The translations under genes and the position numbers were made by a program. Positions 39,181 to 47,749 of a stretch of DNA of 64,000 nucleotides are shown here, one piece after another (the stretch's first letter is position 1; each line of letters starts with the position of its first letter). This stretch comes from Ww85 sp963745765 (GTDB lineage Bacteria > Desulfobacterota > Desulfobulbia > Desulfobulbales > Desulfocapsaceae). Location: the NCBI GenBank assembly GCA_963745765.1, contig CAVUYQ010000026.1, positions 124,001-188,000 of the forward strand. The letters run 5' to 3'. Below the pieces are notes generated by a model. It saw nothing but the letters and a program-made list of their open reading frames with translations, was not told the origin of the DNA and searched no databases.

Positions 39181-39240
39181 ATGTCGGGCAGGTGGAAAAA
39201 TAGCATAAGTTCACTGTTGACATCGGCTAGAAAAAGTTAA
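39181..39240 (+). CDS. possible 19-codon leader peptide before the porin
   Basis: ATG 39181 is preceded by AGGAAGGAGCTC, a very good ribosome binding site. The frame is 19 codons (MSGRWKNSISS then LLTSARKS) and ends in TAA 20 bp before the porin ATG. It is basic and resembles no family I know. It could be a translated leader or chance. Confidence 0.35.
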   Translation: MSGRWKNSISSLLTSARKS

Positions 39241-39260
39241 CAAATGGGAGGAGGGAAAGC

Positions 39261-40784
39261 ATGGTAAAGACAATTTCAGTTCTTGCTCTTGCCGGCCTGA
39301 TAGCGCTTCCAGCTGTATCAATGGCCAGTGGTGGCCCGAATGCTCAGGATCTCGAGAAGAAGATCGAAGAGTTGAGCAGACAGCTTGAGGAACTCAAGGC
39401 AGCAATGGGTAAGCAGGCAGAGGTGAACAAGGCGACCTCGACAAAGCTTTCGGATATGTCCGACACCCTCGATGATTTCGATGAGCGGTCAGACGAATGG
39501 GATCTTGCGGCTCGCTTCAAATTCTATGGTGATTTCCGCGCACGTTATGACTACTACAATGCCGATACCGTTTTTGGCCGGACACTGAAAAACGACAGCC
39601 TGCTGACCAACCGTTTGCGATTGAACATGCATGTCAATGCAATGGAGAACGTCGAGTTCAAGGGGCGCCTGGCAATGTACAAAACCTGGGGTATGCAGTC
39701 GGCTTTTACCGATGCCTCAGGTGGCATCTGGCCGGTGTTTGATGGTAATGTGACCCGGACGCCAACAGAAGACAGTGCGGTTTATGTTGACCAGGCCTAC
39801 GTGAACTGGAACAATATCGGCGGCTTGCCGATCTGGTTTTCAATCGGGCGCCGACCGACCACGGATGGCCCTCCCTCGCAGTTCCGGCTGGGATCAGATG
39901 ATAGACTGGCTACTCCGGTAGCCTTCTTCAATTATCCCTTTGATGGTCTGACCCTTGGTTACGGTTATAACTGGGGCAACGAAGCGCTTGGTTCAGGAAA
40001 GTTTCGTTTCTGTTTCGGACGCGGTTTCGAAGCCGGACTTCTGGATGATAGCGCTATCAATGATACCGATTTCGCCGGATTCAACTGGGATATCGCGCAC
40101 AAGGATACCCGCCTGATTAACCTGCAGTCGTTCATGGTCTTTAATGCCTTTAACTACCCGAACTTCCAGGATCCGATTATCAATGCAACCTTCGGTGATG
40201 CGAGTGGCCTGGGTGATCGGGTGAATGTCGGCAACCTCATGCATAATGACATCGTTTACCAGGATCAGATTTCCAACTGGCGCTACTTTGTCTCCGGCGG
40301 GTGGTCGCAGACCAGGCCGAATGGTAACGGCATGTTCAATGATTATCCGGCGATGGCGATGGGCCTTACCGGACCTAATACGGATAATCAGGACGGTTAT
40401 GCCATCTATGCCGGGCTTCGTTATGACTTTGACGAGATTGGTCTGAAGGTTGGTGCTGAATACAACTATGGCTCGGAATACTGGGTAGCATTCACCCCGG
40501 GTGCCGATGACATTTACATGTCAAAACTGGCGACCCGCGGGCAGGTCTTCGAGATTTATACCATCTATGATATTCCTGCCGGTGAGGCCATGTCCAAGTA
40601 TGGCCGTGCCTTTATCCGCTTGGGATATCAGCATTATGATTTCAATTACTCTGGTTCCGGTGACTGGAACATGGCGCCTTATGACCTGGGCGATCCGAAA
40701 GATCTCTTGTCCCTGCAGATGATGGGCCTGGATCCTGTGGAGTCGGCTGACCAGGTTTACCTGACCTTCGAGGCATACTTCTAG
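39261..40784 (+). CDS. DUF3373-type outer-membrane porin
   Basis: 507 residues: a signal peptide (cleaved near VSMA-SG), a coiled-coil segment (about 30-60, heptads in LEKKIEELSRQLEELKAAM), then a long beta-barrel with alternating aromatic strands ending in TFEAYF, the terminal-Phe signature for outer-membrane insertion. The family is common in Desulfobacterota. The coiled coil likely contacts the cell wall. The start has GGGAGGAGGG eight bases upstream, and a strong terminator follows. Expected to be abundant. Confidence 0.82.
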   Translation: MVKTISVLALAGLIALPAVSMASGGPNAQDLEKKIEELSRQLEELKAAMGKQAEVNKATSTKLSDMSDTLDDFDERSDEWDLAARFKFYGDFRARYDYYNADTVFGRTLKNDSLLTNRLRLNMHVNAMENVEFKGRLAMYKTWGMQSAFTDASGGIWPVFDGNVTRTPTEDSAVYVDQAYVNWNNIGGLPIWFSIGRRPTTDGPPSQFRLGSDDRLATPVAFFNYPFDGLTLGYGYNWGNEALGSGKFRFCFGRGFEAGLLDDSAINDTDFAGFNWDIAHKDTRLINLQSFMVFNAFNYPNFQDPIINATFGDASGLGDRVNVGNLMHNDIVYQDQISNWRYFVSGGWSQTRPNGNGMFNDYPAMAMGLTGPNTDNQDGYAIYAGLRYDFDEIGLKVGAEYNYGSEYWVAFTPGADDIYMSKLATRGQVFEIYTIYDIPAGEAMSKYGRAFIRLGYQHYDFNYSGSGDWNMAPYDLGDPKDLLSLQMMGLDPVESADQVYLTFEAYF

Positions 40785-40820
40785 GAGCACGTTTTTCAGT
40801 TTTTTTATGGAAAAAGTGAA

Positions 40821-40856
40821 GGGATGCGGCCGCTTGAGCGGCTGCATCCCTTTTTT
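40821..40856 (+). terminator. strong intrinsic terminator of the porin gene
   Basis: A 13-bp stem with one mismatch (GGGATGCGGCCGC with GCGGCTGCATCCC), a 4-base loop and six T. Confidence 0.9.
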
Positions 40857-40982
40857 ATTGAATTTTCCCCTCTCCTGTTTTATCCATGATCTGAAACGTC
40901 AGTGCTGCAGACGGTCATCAGCCCACTCTGATGCTGAACGTGTAATCCATCTTATACAAGAGCCGGATAAGTTACCTATCGC

Positions 40983-41705
40983 ATGAGTCATCAATTTTTC
41001 AATCGAAACGGCGGGGTGAGCGGTGGCATTTTCACCAGTCTTAATGTCGGACGTAGTGTCGGTGACGAGCCCGGCAATGTTGAAGAAAACCGCCGCAGGG
41101 TGAAAGAGCGGATGGGTGGAGGACGGCTGGTCAGTGCTCGACAGGTGCATGGGAACAGCGTTTACCCGGTAGCTGGTGATCTTCAGGAGGACATCGAGGT
41201 TGATGGTTTTGATGCCCTTGTTACCTCGGAGAAGGATACTATTCTGCTGATTCAGCAGGCTGATTGCCAGGCGGTACTGCTTCACGATCCGCATAAGCAT
41301 GTTATCGCTGCAATACATTGCGGCTGGCGGGGAAGCGTTAGCGGCATTATCGGTAAGACTGTCGCCTTGATGCAGGAGGAGTACCGATCAATACCCGCAG
41401 AGATCAAGGCCTACATCGGTCCATCGCTTGGTCCCTGTTGTGCGGAATTCCTTCATTTTAAAAAAGAACTGCCGGAAGCGTTTCACCGCTATCAGGTACG
41501 ACCGGCCTATTTTGATTTCTGGGAAATCTCAACGCAACAATTAATCCAGGCTGGACTGAAGCGTAAGCGTGTGGACGTATCGCAGGTATGTACGAGTTGT
41601 TCCGAAGATTATTTCAGTTACCGCAGAGCCTGTCGAAACGGTACGGGCCTGACCGGCAGGCATTGTTCCGCGATTCGTCTGCGGGGTACCTTGAATAATC
41701 GTTGA
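40983..41705 (+). CDS. PgeF/YfiH-family (laccase-domain) protein
   Basis: 240 residues of the YfiH/PgeF family, active as purine nucleoside phosphorylase or peptidoglycan-editing factor. The zinc-site motifs are all visible: H in SARQVHGNSV, C in QQADCQAVLL, H in AIHCGWRGS, and GPSLGPCCAEF. The N-terminus is short (it starts at the usual FFxRxGGVS) and ATG 40983 lacks a ribosome binding site. The last codons lie within a family C repeat end (41685-41700). Confidence 0.85.
   Translation: MSHQFFNRNGGVSGGIFTSLNVGRSVGDEPGNVEENRRRVKERMGGGRLVSARQVHGNSVYPVAGDLQEDIEVDGFDALVTSEKDTILLIQQADCQAVLLHDPHKHVIAAIHCGWRGSVSGIIGKTVALMQEEYRSIPAEIKAYIGPSLGPCCAEFLHFKKELPEAFHRYQVRPAYFDFWEISTQQLIQAGLKRKRVDVSQVCTSCSEDYFSYRRACRNGTGLTGRHCSAIRLRGTLNNR
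41685..41700. repeat. solo end of a family C repeat
   Basis: GGTACCTTGAATAATC matches the left terminus of the other copies. The right end is missing. It forms the final codons of the PgeF-like gene (GTLNN), so the repeat was absorbed into the coding sequence. Confidence 0.55.
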
Positions 41706-41721
41706 AGTTCCCGGTGATGAG

Positions 41722-42399
41722 ATGAAACTGCTGATTGTTGAAGATAATAAGAAGATTGCCTCGTTGATAGAAAAAGGCATGCGGGAGGCAGGGTTTTCCG
41801 TGGATGTCCGCCATGACGGCCGGTCCGGGCTTGAATCGGCACTGGCAGGGGAGTACGATGCGGCGGTTGTCGATATTATGCTGCCTGAACTTGACGGACT
41901 TCAATTGACTGAACAATTACGTCTGCAGAACATTCTCACCCCGATACTCATGCTCAGCGCCAAGCAATCAGTGGATGACCGTATAAAGGGATTGCAGCTC
42001 GGCGGCGATGATTATATGGTAAAACCGTTTTCCTTCAGCGAACTCCTGGCTCGCGTTCAGGCACTTATCAGGCGGGACAGAAAGCGTACCGAGCCGACGA
42101 CATTGAGCTATCATGACCTGAGCATGGATATTCTGAGTCATGAAGTCTATCGAGGTAACAAGAAAATAGAACTGCCGGCAAAAGAGTATGCCCTGCTCAA
42201 GTATTTGTTGCAAAATAAAGAAGTTATTGTGTCAAAAACGTCGATTCTCGAACGTGTGTATGATTACTCGTTTGACCCGCAGACCAATATTGTCGATGTC
42301 CTTGTCTGTCGGCTGCGTAACAACATCGATCGTGATTATGTGCAGAAACTGATACACACCGTTCGCGGCAGGGGCTATGTATTGAAAACAGGCGACTGA
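41722..42399 (+). CDS. OmpR/PhoB-type response regulator
   Basis: 225 residues. The receiver domain has the acidic pocket E7-D8, phospho-acceptor D51 (VVDIMLPELDG) and the switch Lys in MVKPFSFSELL. The winged-helix DNA-binding domain (about 125-222) has the LPAKEYALLKYLLQNKE and RLRNNIDRD regions. No histidine kinase is adjacent, so it is an orphan here. Its targets are unknown. Confidence 0.9.
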   Translation: MKLLIVEDNKKIASLIEKGMREAGFSVDVRHDGRSGLESALAGEYDAAVVDIMLPELDGLQLTEQLRLQNILTPILMLSAKQSVDDRIKGLQLGGDDYMVKPFSFSELLARVQALIRRDRKRTEPTTLSYHDLSMDILSHEVYRGNKKIELPAKEYALLKYLLQNKEVIVSKTSILERVYDYSFDPQTNIVDVLVCRLRNNIDRDYVQKLIHTVRGRGYVLKTGD

Positions 42400-42501
42400 T
42401 CAGCCTGATGCTACACTTACAATTCCAGGCAGCTTGTGGTCGGTTTTCCGACCTCCTGATAGTTCATCGGAAGCAGGCCGGATAGATGATAAGGTTAGAT
42501 T

Positions 42502-43437
42502 ATGACGACCATTACGATCGGCACAAGAAAGAGTAAACTCGCCATGTGGCAGACCGAGACCGTGGCTCGCATGCTCAACGGGAACGGGATCGATACCAGG
42601 ATTGTCTCGATGGAGACCAGGGGAGACAGGATCCTTGACCGGTCGATCGCAAAGATCGGCAGCAAGGGCGTCTTCACCGAGGAACTGGAGGAACAGCTGG
42701 CCAGCGGGGTAACCGATATTGCCGTACACAGTGCCAAGGATATGCAGTCAACCCTGCCGGAAGGGTTCTCCCTGATAGCCTATACCGAGCGGGAAAAAAG
42801 CAATGATGTGCTGGTAGGTATCGACAGGAAGATCAATCTTGAAGATTCCAGTCGCCCCCTGTGCATCGGGACTTCATCGGTACGAAGGGTCGCATTGCTG
42901 AAACACTACTACCCGCATGTCGAGGCTGTTCCGATGAGAGGAAATCTGCAGACCCGGATGCAGAAACTCAAAGACGGGGCCTGTGATGCCCTGATGCTGG
43001 CTTATGCCGGAGTGACGCGCATGGAGTATGATGATCTTATCATTCATACTTTTTCTATTGATCAGTTTATTCCGCCCGTTGGTCAGGGCTGCATTGCCAT
43101 AGAATCGGCAGATAGCCTGGCGGAGGAAAAGAAACAACTGATTCGCAGCTGTCTGAATAATCGCGAGAGTGAACTCTGTCTGCGAGCTGAGCGTGCCTAT
43201 CTGAAAATACTGGAGGGTGGCTGCTCCATCCCGGCATTCGGCCATGCGGCATTGAAAGGGGATTTTATCCAGCTGACGGGAGGATTGGCTAATCTGGACG
43301 GCAGTTGGCTGCTCAGCAAGACTGTCAGTGGTTCTGTGGATGAACCGGAACTAATCGGTACGGAACTTGGCTGCTATATCCTCGATCACAATGGCCGTGA
43401 AATCCTGGCAGCGATCAAGTCCGAACTCTGGAAATAG
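42502..43437 (+). CDS. hemC: porphobilinogen deaminase (hydroxymethylbilane synthase)
   Basis: 311 residues, complete. Tetrapyrrole synthesis: joins four porphobilinogens on a dipyrromethane cofactor bound to the Cys in EGGCSIPAFG (about residue 236). IGTRKSKLAMWQ opens the protein, and SAKDMQST and VPMRGNLQTRMQKL are conserved. It fits the haem demand of the cytochromes and the sirohydrochlorin use by CbiK nearby. Confidence 0.94.
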   Translation: MTTITIGTRKSKLAMWQTETVARMLNGNGIDTRIVSMETRGDRILDRSIAKIGSKGVFTEELEEQLASGVTDIAVHSAKDMQSTLPEGFSLIAYTEREKSNDVLVGIDRKINLEDSSRPLCIGTSSVRRVALLKHYYPHVEAVPMRGNLQTRMQKLKDGACDALMLAYAGVTRMEYDDLIIHTFSIDQFIPPVGQGCIAIESADSLAEEKKQLIRSCLNNRESELCLRAERAYLKILEGGCSIPAFGHAALKGDFIQLTGGLANLDGSWLLSKTVSGSVDEPELIGTELGCYILDHNGREILAAIKSELWK

Positions 43438-43557
43438 AAACCGCCCGCGTTACAAGAAGAAATGCTACCCGAATCGCTCACGGGTTGAGACTACCCGCCT
43501 GCACGGAATCCATTCATTTGCAGGGCATGGTCTTGCGGCAGACAGTCTGCCTGTTTC

Positions 43558-44332
43558 TCAGGCCGACTTTTTTTCCTTTAGCGTTTTTACCAGATCACGC
43601 AGATAATCCAGCCAGGCATCGAATCCAACGCCTGAGGTGGCGGAGAAAGCCATGACCTTAAGGGATGGATTAAGTTCAAGTGCTTCCCGTGTCGCCTCTT
43701 CAACCGGAAAATCGAAGTAAGGCAGGAGGTCTGTCTTGGTAATGAGAAACACCTGGGAAGTGGTAAAGGCTTTTGGGATACTTTGCCGGCTTGTCAGGCC
43801 CTTCCGGCACCGAAACCAATACCACCCGCTGGTGCTCTCCCAGAGCAAAGGTTGCCGGACAGACAAGATTGCCGACATTTTCGATGACCAGCAGGTCAAT
43901 TTTGTCTCCACCCACCTCTTTTTGCAGTTGATGGAAACCACGGTGAATCATCGAGGCATCAAGGTGACATGCTCCACCGGTGGTGAGCTGGATGGCGGGT
44001 ACACCCTTGGCCCTGATACGCTCTGCATCCCTCTCCGTTTCAATGTCACCTTCGATAACACCGATATTTATTTCGCGGCCGATACGATCGATGGTGTGTT
44101 CGAGCAGGGTGGTCTTGCCTGATCCGGGACTTGAGATCAGGTTGATTACAACAATCTGTTCGTTATCAAAATGTTCCCTGTTGCTGCGAGCCATGGCATC
44201 ATTGGCAGCAAAAAGAGACCGGTTGATATCGACGATCACTGATGCGTCATGGGAGTGACCGTGTCCGTGACCGTGGTCATGGTCGTGATTGTCGCCGTGA
44301 CTGTGAGTTTGGCATCCGCATGCATCGCACAT
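43558..44332 (-). CDS. hypB: hydrogenase nickel-insertion GTPase HypB, interrupted by one extra base
   Basis: GTPase that delivers nickel to the hydrogenase large subunit. The start ATG 44332 has GAAGGAAG upstream. The N-terminus MCDACGCQ is followed by a His-rich metal store (HSHGDNHDHDHGHGHGHSHD). The Walker A site is SSPGSGKTT, and GEHQRVVLVSVPEGPDKP follows. Near 43771-43774 (AAAA for AAA on the coding strand) the frame shifts by plus one. The rest (KAFTTSQVFLITKTDLLPYF) is intact. Corrected length 257 residues. Last gene of the hyp run. Confidence 0.9.
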
Positions 44333-44356
44333 GGCTATTCTTCCTTCAATGTTATG

Positions 44357-44389
44357 GCCATCTTGAATAATCTCATTATGCAAGATGGC
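44357..44389. repeat. family C repeat as a near-perfect hairpin between hypA and hypB
   Basis: GCCATCTTG, ATAAT and the complementary ATTAT, CAAGATGGC pair around CTC with one mismatch. The flanking hexamers GTTATG and TTTATG match at five of six positions, as a worn target duplication. In the hypA-hypB transcript it would form a strong stem. Confidence 0.7.
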
Positions 44390-44397
44390 TTTATGAT

Positions 44398-44745
44398 TTA
44401 TTCCATTTCAACCTGTTGCAGTATCAGGTCATCTCCTTCCGTTGATATGAGAATGTGATCGCCGCATTGCGCACATTGTTCCGGTCGTGCGCGGCTGGTC
44501 ACCTCCTCATGCCCGCAATTGCTGCAGCGATAGGTGACCTCGGGGATGATGATTTCAAGTTTTGCATCCCGAACAAGATCATCCTGTTTGGATAAAATAT
44601 CAAAGCCGAACTCAAACGATTCTACCACAACTCCTGACAGGGGGCCAACAACCATTGTCACCCGCAATATCCGTTTGGCGTTGTTCTCCCGGGCAATGGC
44701 ATGGAGCTCATCGAGCAGTCCCTGGACAAGTGAGATTTCATGCAT
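44398..44745 (-). CDS. hypA: hydrogenase nickel metallochaperone HypA
   Basis: 115 residues. The N-terminal MHEISL nickel site with His2 and the zinc site with two CxxC pairs (CSNCGHE and CAQCGD) are intact. It works with HypB to load nickel. It lies between the maturation protease and hypB. Confidence 0.94.
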   Translation of the reverse strand: MHEISLVQGLLDELHAIARENNAKRILRVTMVVGPLSGVVVESFEFGFDILSKQDDLVRDAKLEIIIPEVTYRCSNCGHEEVTSRARPEQCAQCGDHILISTEGDDLILQQVEME

Positions 44746-44756
44746 TGCGCCGTCTC

Positions 44757-45257
44757 TCAGGCTGAAGTGCGAGGGTTCACCTGCACGCCCATCTCTTCCA
44801 GACGCTTCAGGACAATATCGCAGATTTCCTTGACACGAGGGGCTACCACATCAGAAAGCTGAACGCTGGTCTCCAGAACCTTCGGCACAACGCAGTAAAA
44901 TTCTACCGACTCCGGGGCGGCATCCCGTAGTTTGCAAATTTCAAGTACCTCCAGCAAACCGAGCTGGTGCGGTGACATCCTTGTGCTGATTCTACCGGCC
45001 TTGACATCAGCGTTGCTGTAATAATGCATCGAGCCGGGCTCGGCGTCGATGTCAACCACGTCGATAACAATGATCGGGTCGCATTCTTCCAGAAAGGGAC
45101 TCATGTAAATGCCGGCTGTCCCACCGTCATGGATGACAACATTGTCCGGGAACAGGTAGTTCTCTTCAAGGTAGCGAACGGCGTGTACGCCAAAACCTTC
45201 ATCCCCGACAATCAGGTTGCCGATGCCGAGTATGCCAATTTTCTTTTTATTTATCAT
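44757..45257 (-). CDS. hydrogenase maturation endopeptidase (HyaD/HybD family)
   Basis: 166 residues. The nickel-sensing acidic residue lies in GNLIVGDEGFG (Glu16 region), a second Asp lies in IVIDVVD, and the His lies in SPHQLG, the three ligands known for HybD. It should cut the 15-residue tail from the large subunit encoded at 50752-52452 after nickel insertion. Starts 19 bp after hypE. Confidence 0.9.
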   Translation of the reverse strand: MINKKKIGILGIGNLIVGDEGFGVHAVRYLEENYLFPDNVVIHDGGTAGIYMSPFLEECDPIIVIDVVDIDAEPGSMHYYSNADVKAGRISTRMSPHQLGLLEVLEICKLRDAAPESVEFYCVVPKVLETSVQLSDVVAPRVKEICDIVLKRLEEMGVQVNPRTSA

Positions 45258-45276
45258 AATTTATAATAAGTGGTCG

Positions 45277-46290
45277 TTAACAGATTCGCGGCAAGGGCTC
45301 GCCGTGCAGAGAGGTTACTACCCGGGAACCACCAATCGGTGTGTTGATTACTACTCGGCCGGCTTTTCCGTCAACCACCCGGCCGATGATGACAGCCTCT
45401 CTGCCTTCCGGCGTGTCTCGCATGAGTGAGACAATTTCATCAGCCTTCTCTCCAGCCACAACAGCCAGGCATTTCCCTTCATTGGCCAGGTAGAGCGCTT
45501 CAAGGCCAAGGATTTCACAGGCAGCCCTGACTTCCGGCCGCACGGGCAGGCGCTGCTCTTCCATGATTATTGAAAGTCCGCTATTGGCGGCAATCTCATT
45601 GAGAGATGTGGCAACACCGCCCCTGGTCGGATCCCTGAAGGTGTGAATGGCATCCGGATAGTGTCTGAGCAGACGGGCAACAAGGGTGTGCAGAGGCATC
45701 GTATCGCTTTGCAGATTACCGTCCAGTGAGATACCTGCCCTCCGGGTCATGATGGTAATACCATGATCCCCCATGCTGCCGGAGAGGATAACAGCGTCTC
45801 CGGCAACGGCGTGCCGTGAAGACAGGTCGATACCATCGGGAACAATACCGATACCGGAGGTGTTGATAAATACCTTGTCTGCTTTTCCTCTCGGGACAAC
45901 CTTGGTGTCGCCGGTAACAATAGGTACACCACTCTCCCTGGTGGCTTCACTGATGGAGATAATAATCTTCTCCAATTCATCAAGGCCCATTCCTTCTTCA
46001 AGGATGAGCGCGAGGCTCAGACAAAGGGGTGCTGCACCCCGCATGGCCAGATCGTTTATGGTTCCGTGTACGGCAAGCTTACCGATATCACCACCCGGAA
46101 AGAACAACGGATCGACCACATAACTGTCGGTGGTGAAAGCCAGCCGTCCGGGCTTGTTTTCCAGGACCGCACTGTCTTCGAGTCCGCGAAGAATCGGGTT
46201 GTCGAGATGCTTGAGAAAAAGATTGCTGATCAACTCCTGGCTGGCCAGACCGCCACTGCCGTGATCAAGAAGTATGGTTTTTTCTGACAT
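45277..46290 (-). CDS. hypE: carbamoyl dehydratase HypE
   Basis: 337 residues of the PurM-like fold. The N-terminus LLDHGSGGLASQELI, ATP-site TDSYVVDPLFFPGGDIGKL and the terminal PRIC with the C-terminal Cys that is carbamoylated by HypF and dehydrated to the thiocyanate form. Supplies the CN ligands of the active-site iron. Confidence 0.94.
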   Translation of the reverse strand: MSEKTILLDHGSGGLASQELISNLFLKHLDNPILRGLEDSAVLENKPGRLAFTTDSYVVDPLFFPGGDIGKLAVHGTINDLAMRGAAPLCLSLALILEEGMGLDELEKIIISISEATRESGVPIVTGDTKVVPRGKADKVFINTSGIGIVPDGIDLSSRHAVAGDAVILSGSMGDHGITIMTRRAGISLDGNLQSDTMPLHTLVARLLRHYPDAIHTFRDPTRGGVATSLNEIAANSGLSIIMEEQRLPVRPEVRAACEILGLEALYLANEGKCLAVVAGEKADEIVSLMRDTPEGREAVIIGRVVDGKAGRVVINTPIGGSRVVTSLHGEPLPRIC

Positions 46291-46388
46291 ATTGTTCCGA
46301 TCTTATCTCTTTGTTGAACCCGGGGTAAAATGAGATGCTGCTGGAGCAACAATTCTTTTCAACCATGCCGGATAACGGTCTCCGGTGA

Positions 46389-47474
46389 TTAATCACGGCC
46401 ATATTTGTAATAGGCGGCGCAGGTTCCTTCACTTGAGACCATGCACGGGCCAACCGGTGTGCCGGGAGTGCACCGGGAGTCAAACAACGGACACTGGGGT
46501 GGTATTGTCTGGCCCTTGAGAATCTGTCCGCAGAGACAGCCTTTGGCCTCTTCCGCTTCAACTATGTCAATAACAAGCCGTTTCTGGGCATCAAAAGTTG
46601 CGTACTTATCTCTGATTGCCAGACCGCTCTGCGGCAGCATGCCAAGACCGCGCCACTGCATATCGACCGGTTCAAAAATCTCGTCCACCATGGCAATGGC
46701 GCGGCTGTTACCCTCCCAGGAGACCGCGCGGGGATAGATGTTCTCCACCCGCGGGCGCCCTTCACCGATCTGCCTGGCCAGTAAAATGAGGCCTTTGAGC
46801 AGGTCGGCAGGTTCAAAACCGGCGACCACGCAGGCCAACCCATAGTTGTCGACAAATGGTTGATAGGCACCTGCACCAATGATTGCACTGACGTGTCCGG
46901 GGCAAAGCAGGCCGTTGATGTTCAGTTCCGGATCCTGCATCAGTGCTTCCAGTGGACCGGGAATGACTTTCTGGGTGGAAAAAACGCAGAAATTTTCGAT
47001 CTTTTCACGATGTGCAGCGAGAATAGTCGCGGCAATGCCGGGTGTGGTGGTTTCAAATCCGACGCCGAGAAAGACAACGAGATCCTTCGGGTGCTGCTTT
47101 GCACATTCGAGCGCATCCATGGGTGAATAGACGATATCGACCTTGGCACCGCGGGAACTGGCATTGGCCAGTGAGCCGCGGCTGCCCGGTACCCGGAAAA
47201 GATCTCCGAAAATGGAAACCCGGACATGAGCGATATCGGCCATGGCAATGAAGGCATCCATGTGGGATGCGGAGGTTACACAGACCGGACAGCCCGGACC
47301 GGATACTATTTCAAGTCCTTCCGGCAGAATCGAGCGGACACCGGAACGAAATATTGCCATGGTATGAGTACCGCATACTTCCATGATACGGGCCGGTTTG
47401 CTTACCGACCTTTGCAATTCGGCAACGAGCGGCTTGACCAGGGTACGATCCCGGTACTCGTCAACGTATTTCAT
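46389..47474 (-). CDS. hypD: Fe(CN)2CO assembly scaffold HypD
   Basis: 361 residues. Conserved Cys41-type region CGTHTMAIFRSG, the thiol-redox GPGCPVCVT motif, GVGFETTTP, and the C-terminal 4Fe-4S ligands (GCLCGQILKG, CPLF, CTPG). Its start overlaps the hypC stop (TGATG), implying coupled synthesis with its partner HypC. Confidence 0.94.
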   Translation of the reverse strand: MKYVDEYRDRTLVKPLVAELQRSVSKPARIMEVCGTHTMAIFRSGVRSILPEGLEIVSGPGCPVCVTSASHMDAFIAMADIAHVRVSIFGDLFRVPGSRGSLANASSRGAKVDIVYSPMDALECAKQHPKDLVVFLGVGFETTTPGIAATILAAHREKIENFCVFSTQKVIPGPLEALMQDPELNINGLLCPGHVSAIIGAGAYQPFVDNYGLACVVAGFEPADLLKGLILLARQIGEGRPRVENIYPRAVSWEGNSRAIAMVDEIFEPVDMQWRGLGMLPQSGLAIRDKYATFDAQKRLVIDIVEAEEAKGCLCGQILKGQTIPPQCPLFDSRCTPGTPVGPCMVSSEGTCAAYYKYGRD

Positions 47475-47749
47475 CAGTTATTACCGTCCCGCAGCAACTC
47501 TTCCGGCATATGGGAGGCGAGTTCTCTGATCAGTTCAATATTTTTTCTGGCCTCTTCCTCCACCAACGCATGTATGGCAAAGCCGGCATGAACAATGACG
47601 TAATCGCCTATTTCCGGCCAGCGGTCAACCACGTCAAGCCGGACTGTTTTACTGATACCGTCCATATTGACGGTTGCCAGCTGATCCTGGGAAAAATCAT
47701 CAGGATGTCCTTGGATCTTCTCAACTCTCATCGGTACGGCGAGACACAT
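47474..47749 (-). CDS. hypC: hydrogenase assembly chaperone HypC
   Basis: 91 residues starting MCLAVPMRV with the essential Cys2, then the small OB-fold and C-terminal helix. Bridges HypD and the large-subunit precursor. Its start lies inside the end of hypF (29-bp overlap) and it overlaps hypD. Confidence 0.94.
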   Translation of the reverse strand: MCLAVPMRVEKIQGHPDDFSQDQLATVNMDGISKTVRLDVVDRWPEIGDYVIVHAGFAIHALVEEEARKNIELIRELASHMPEELLRDGNN

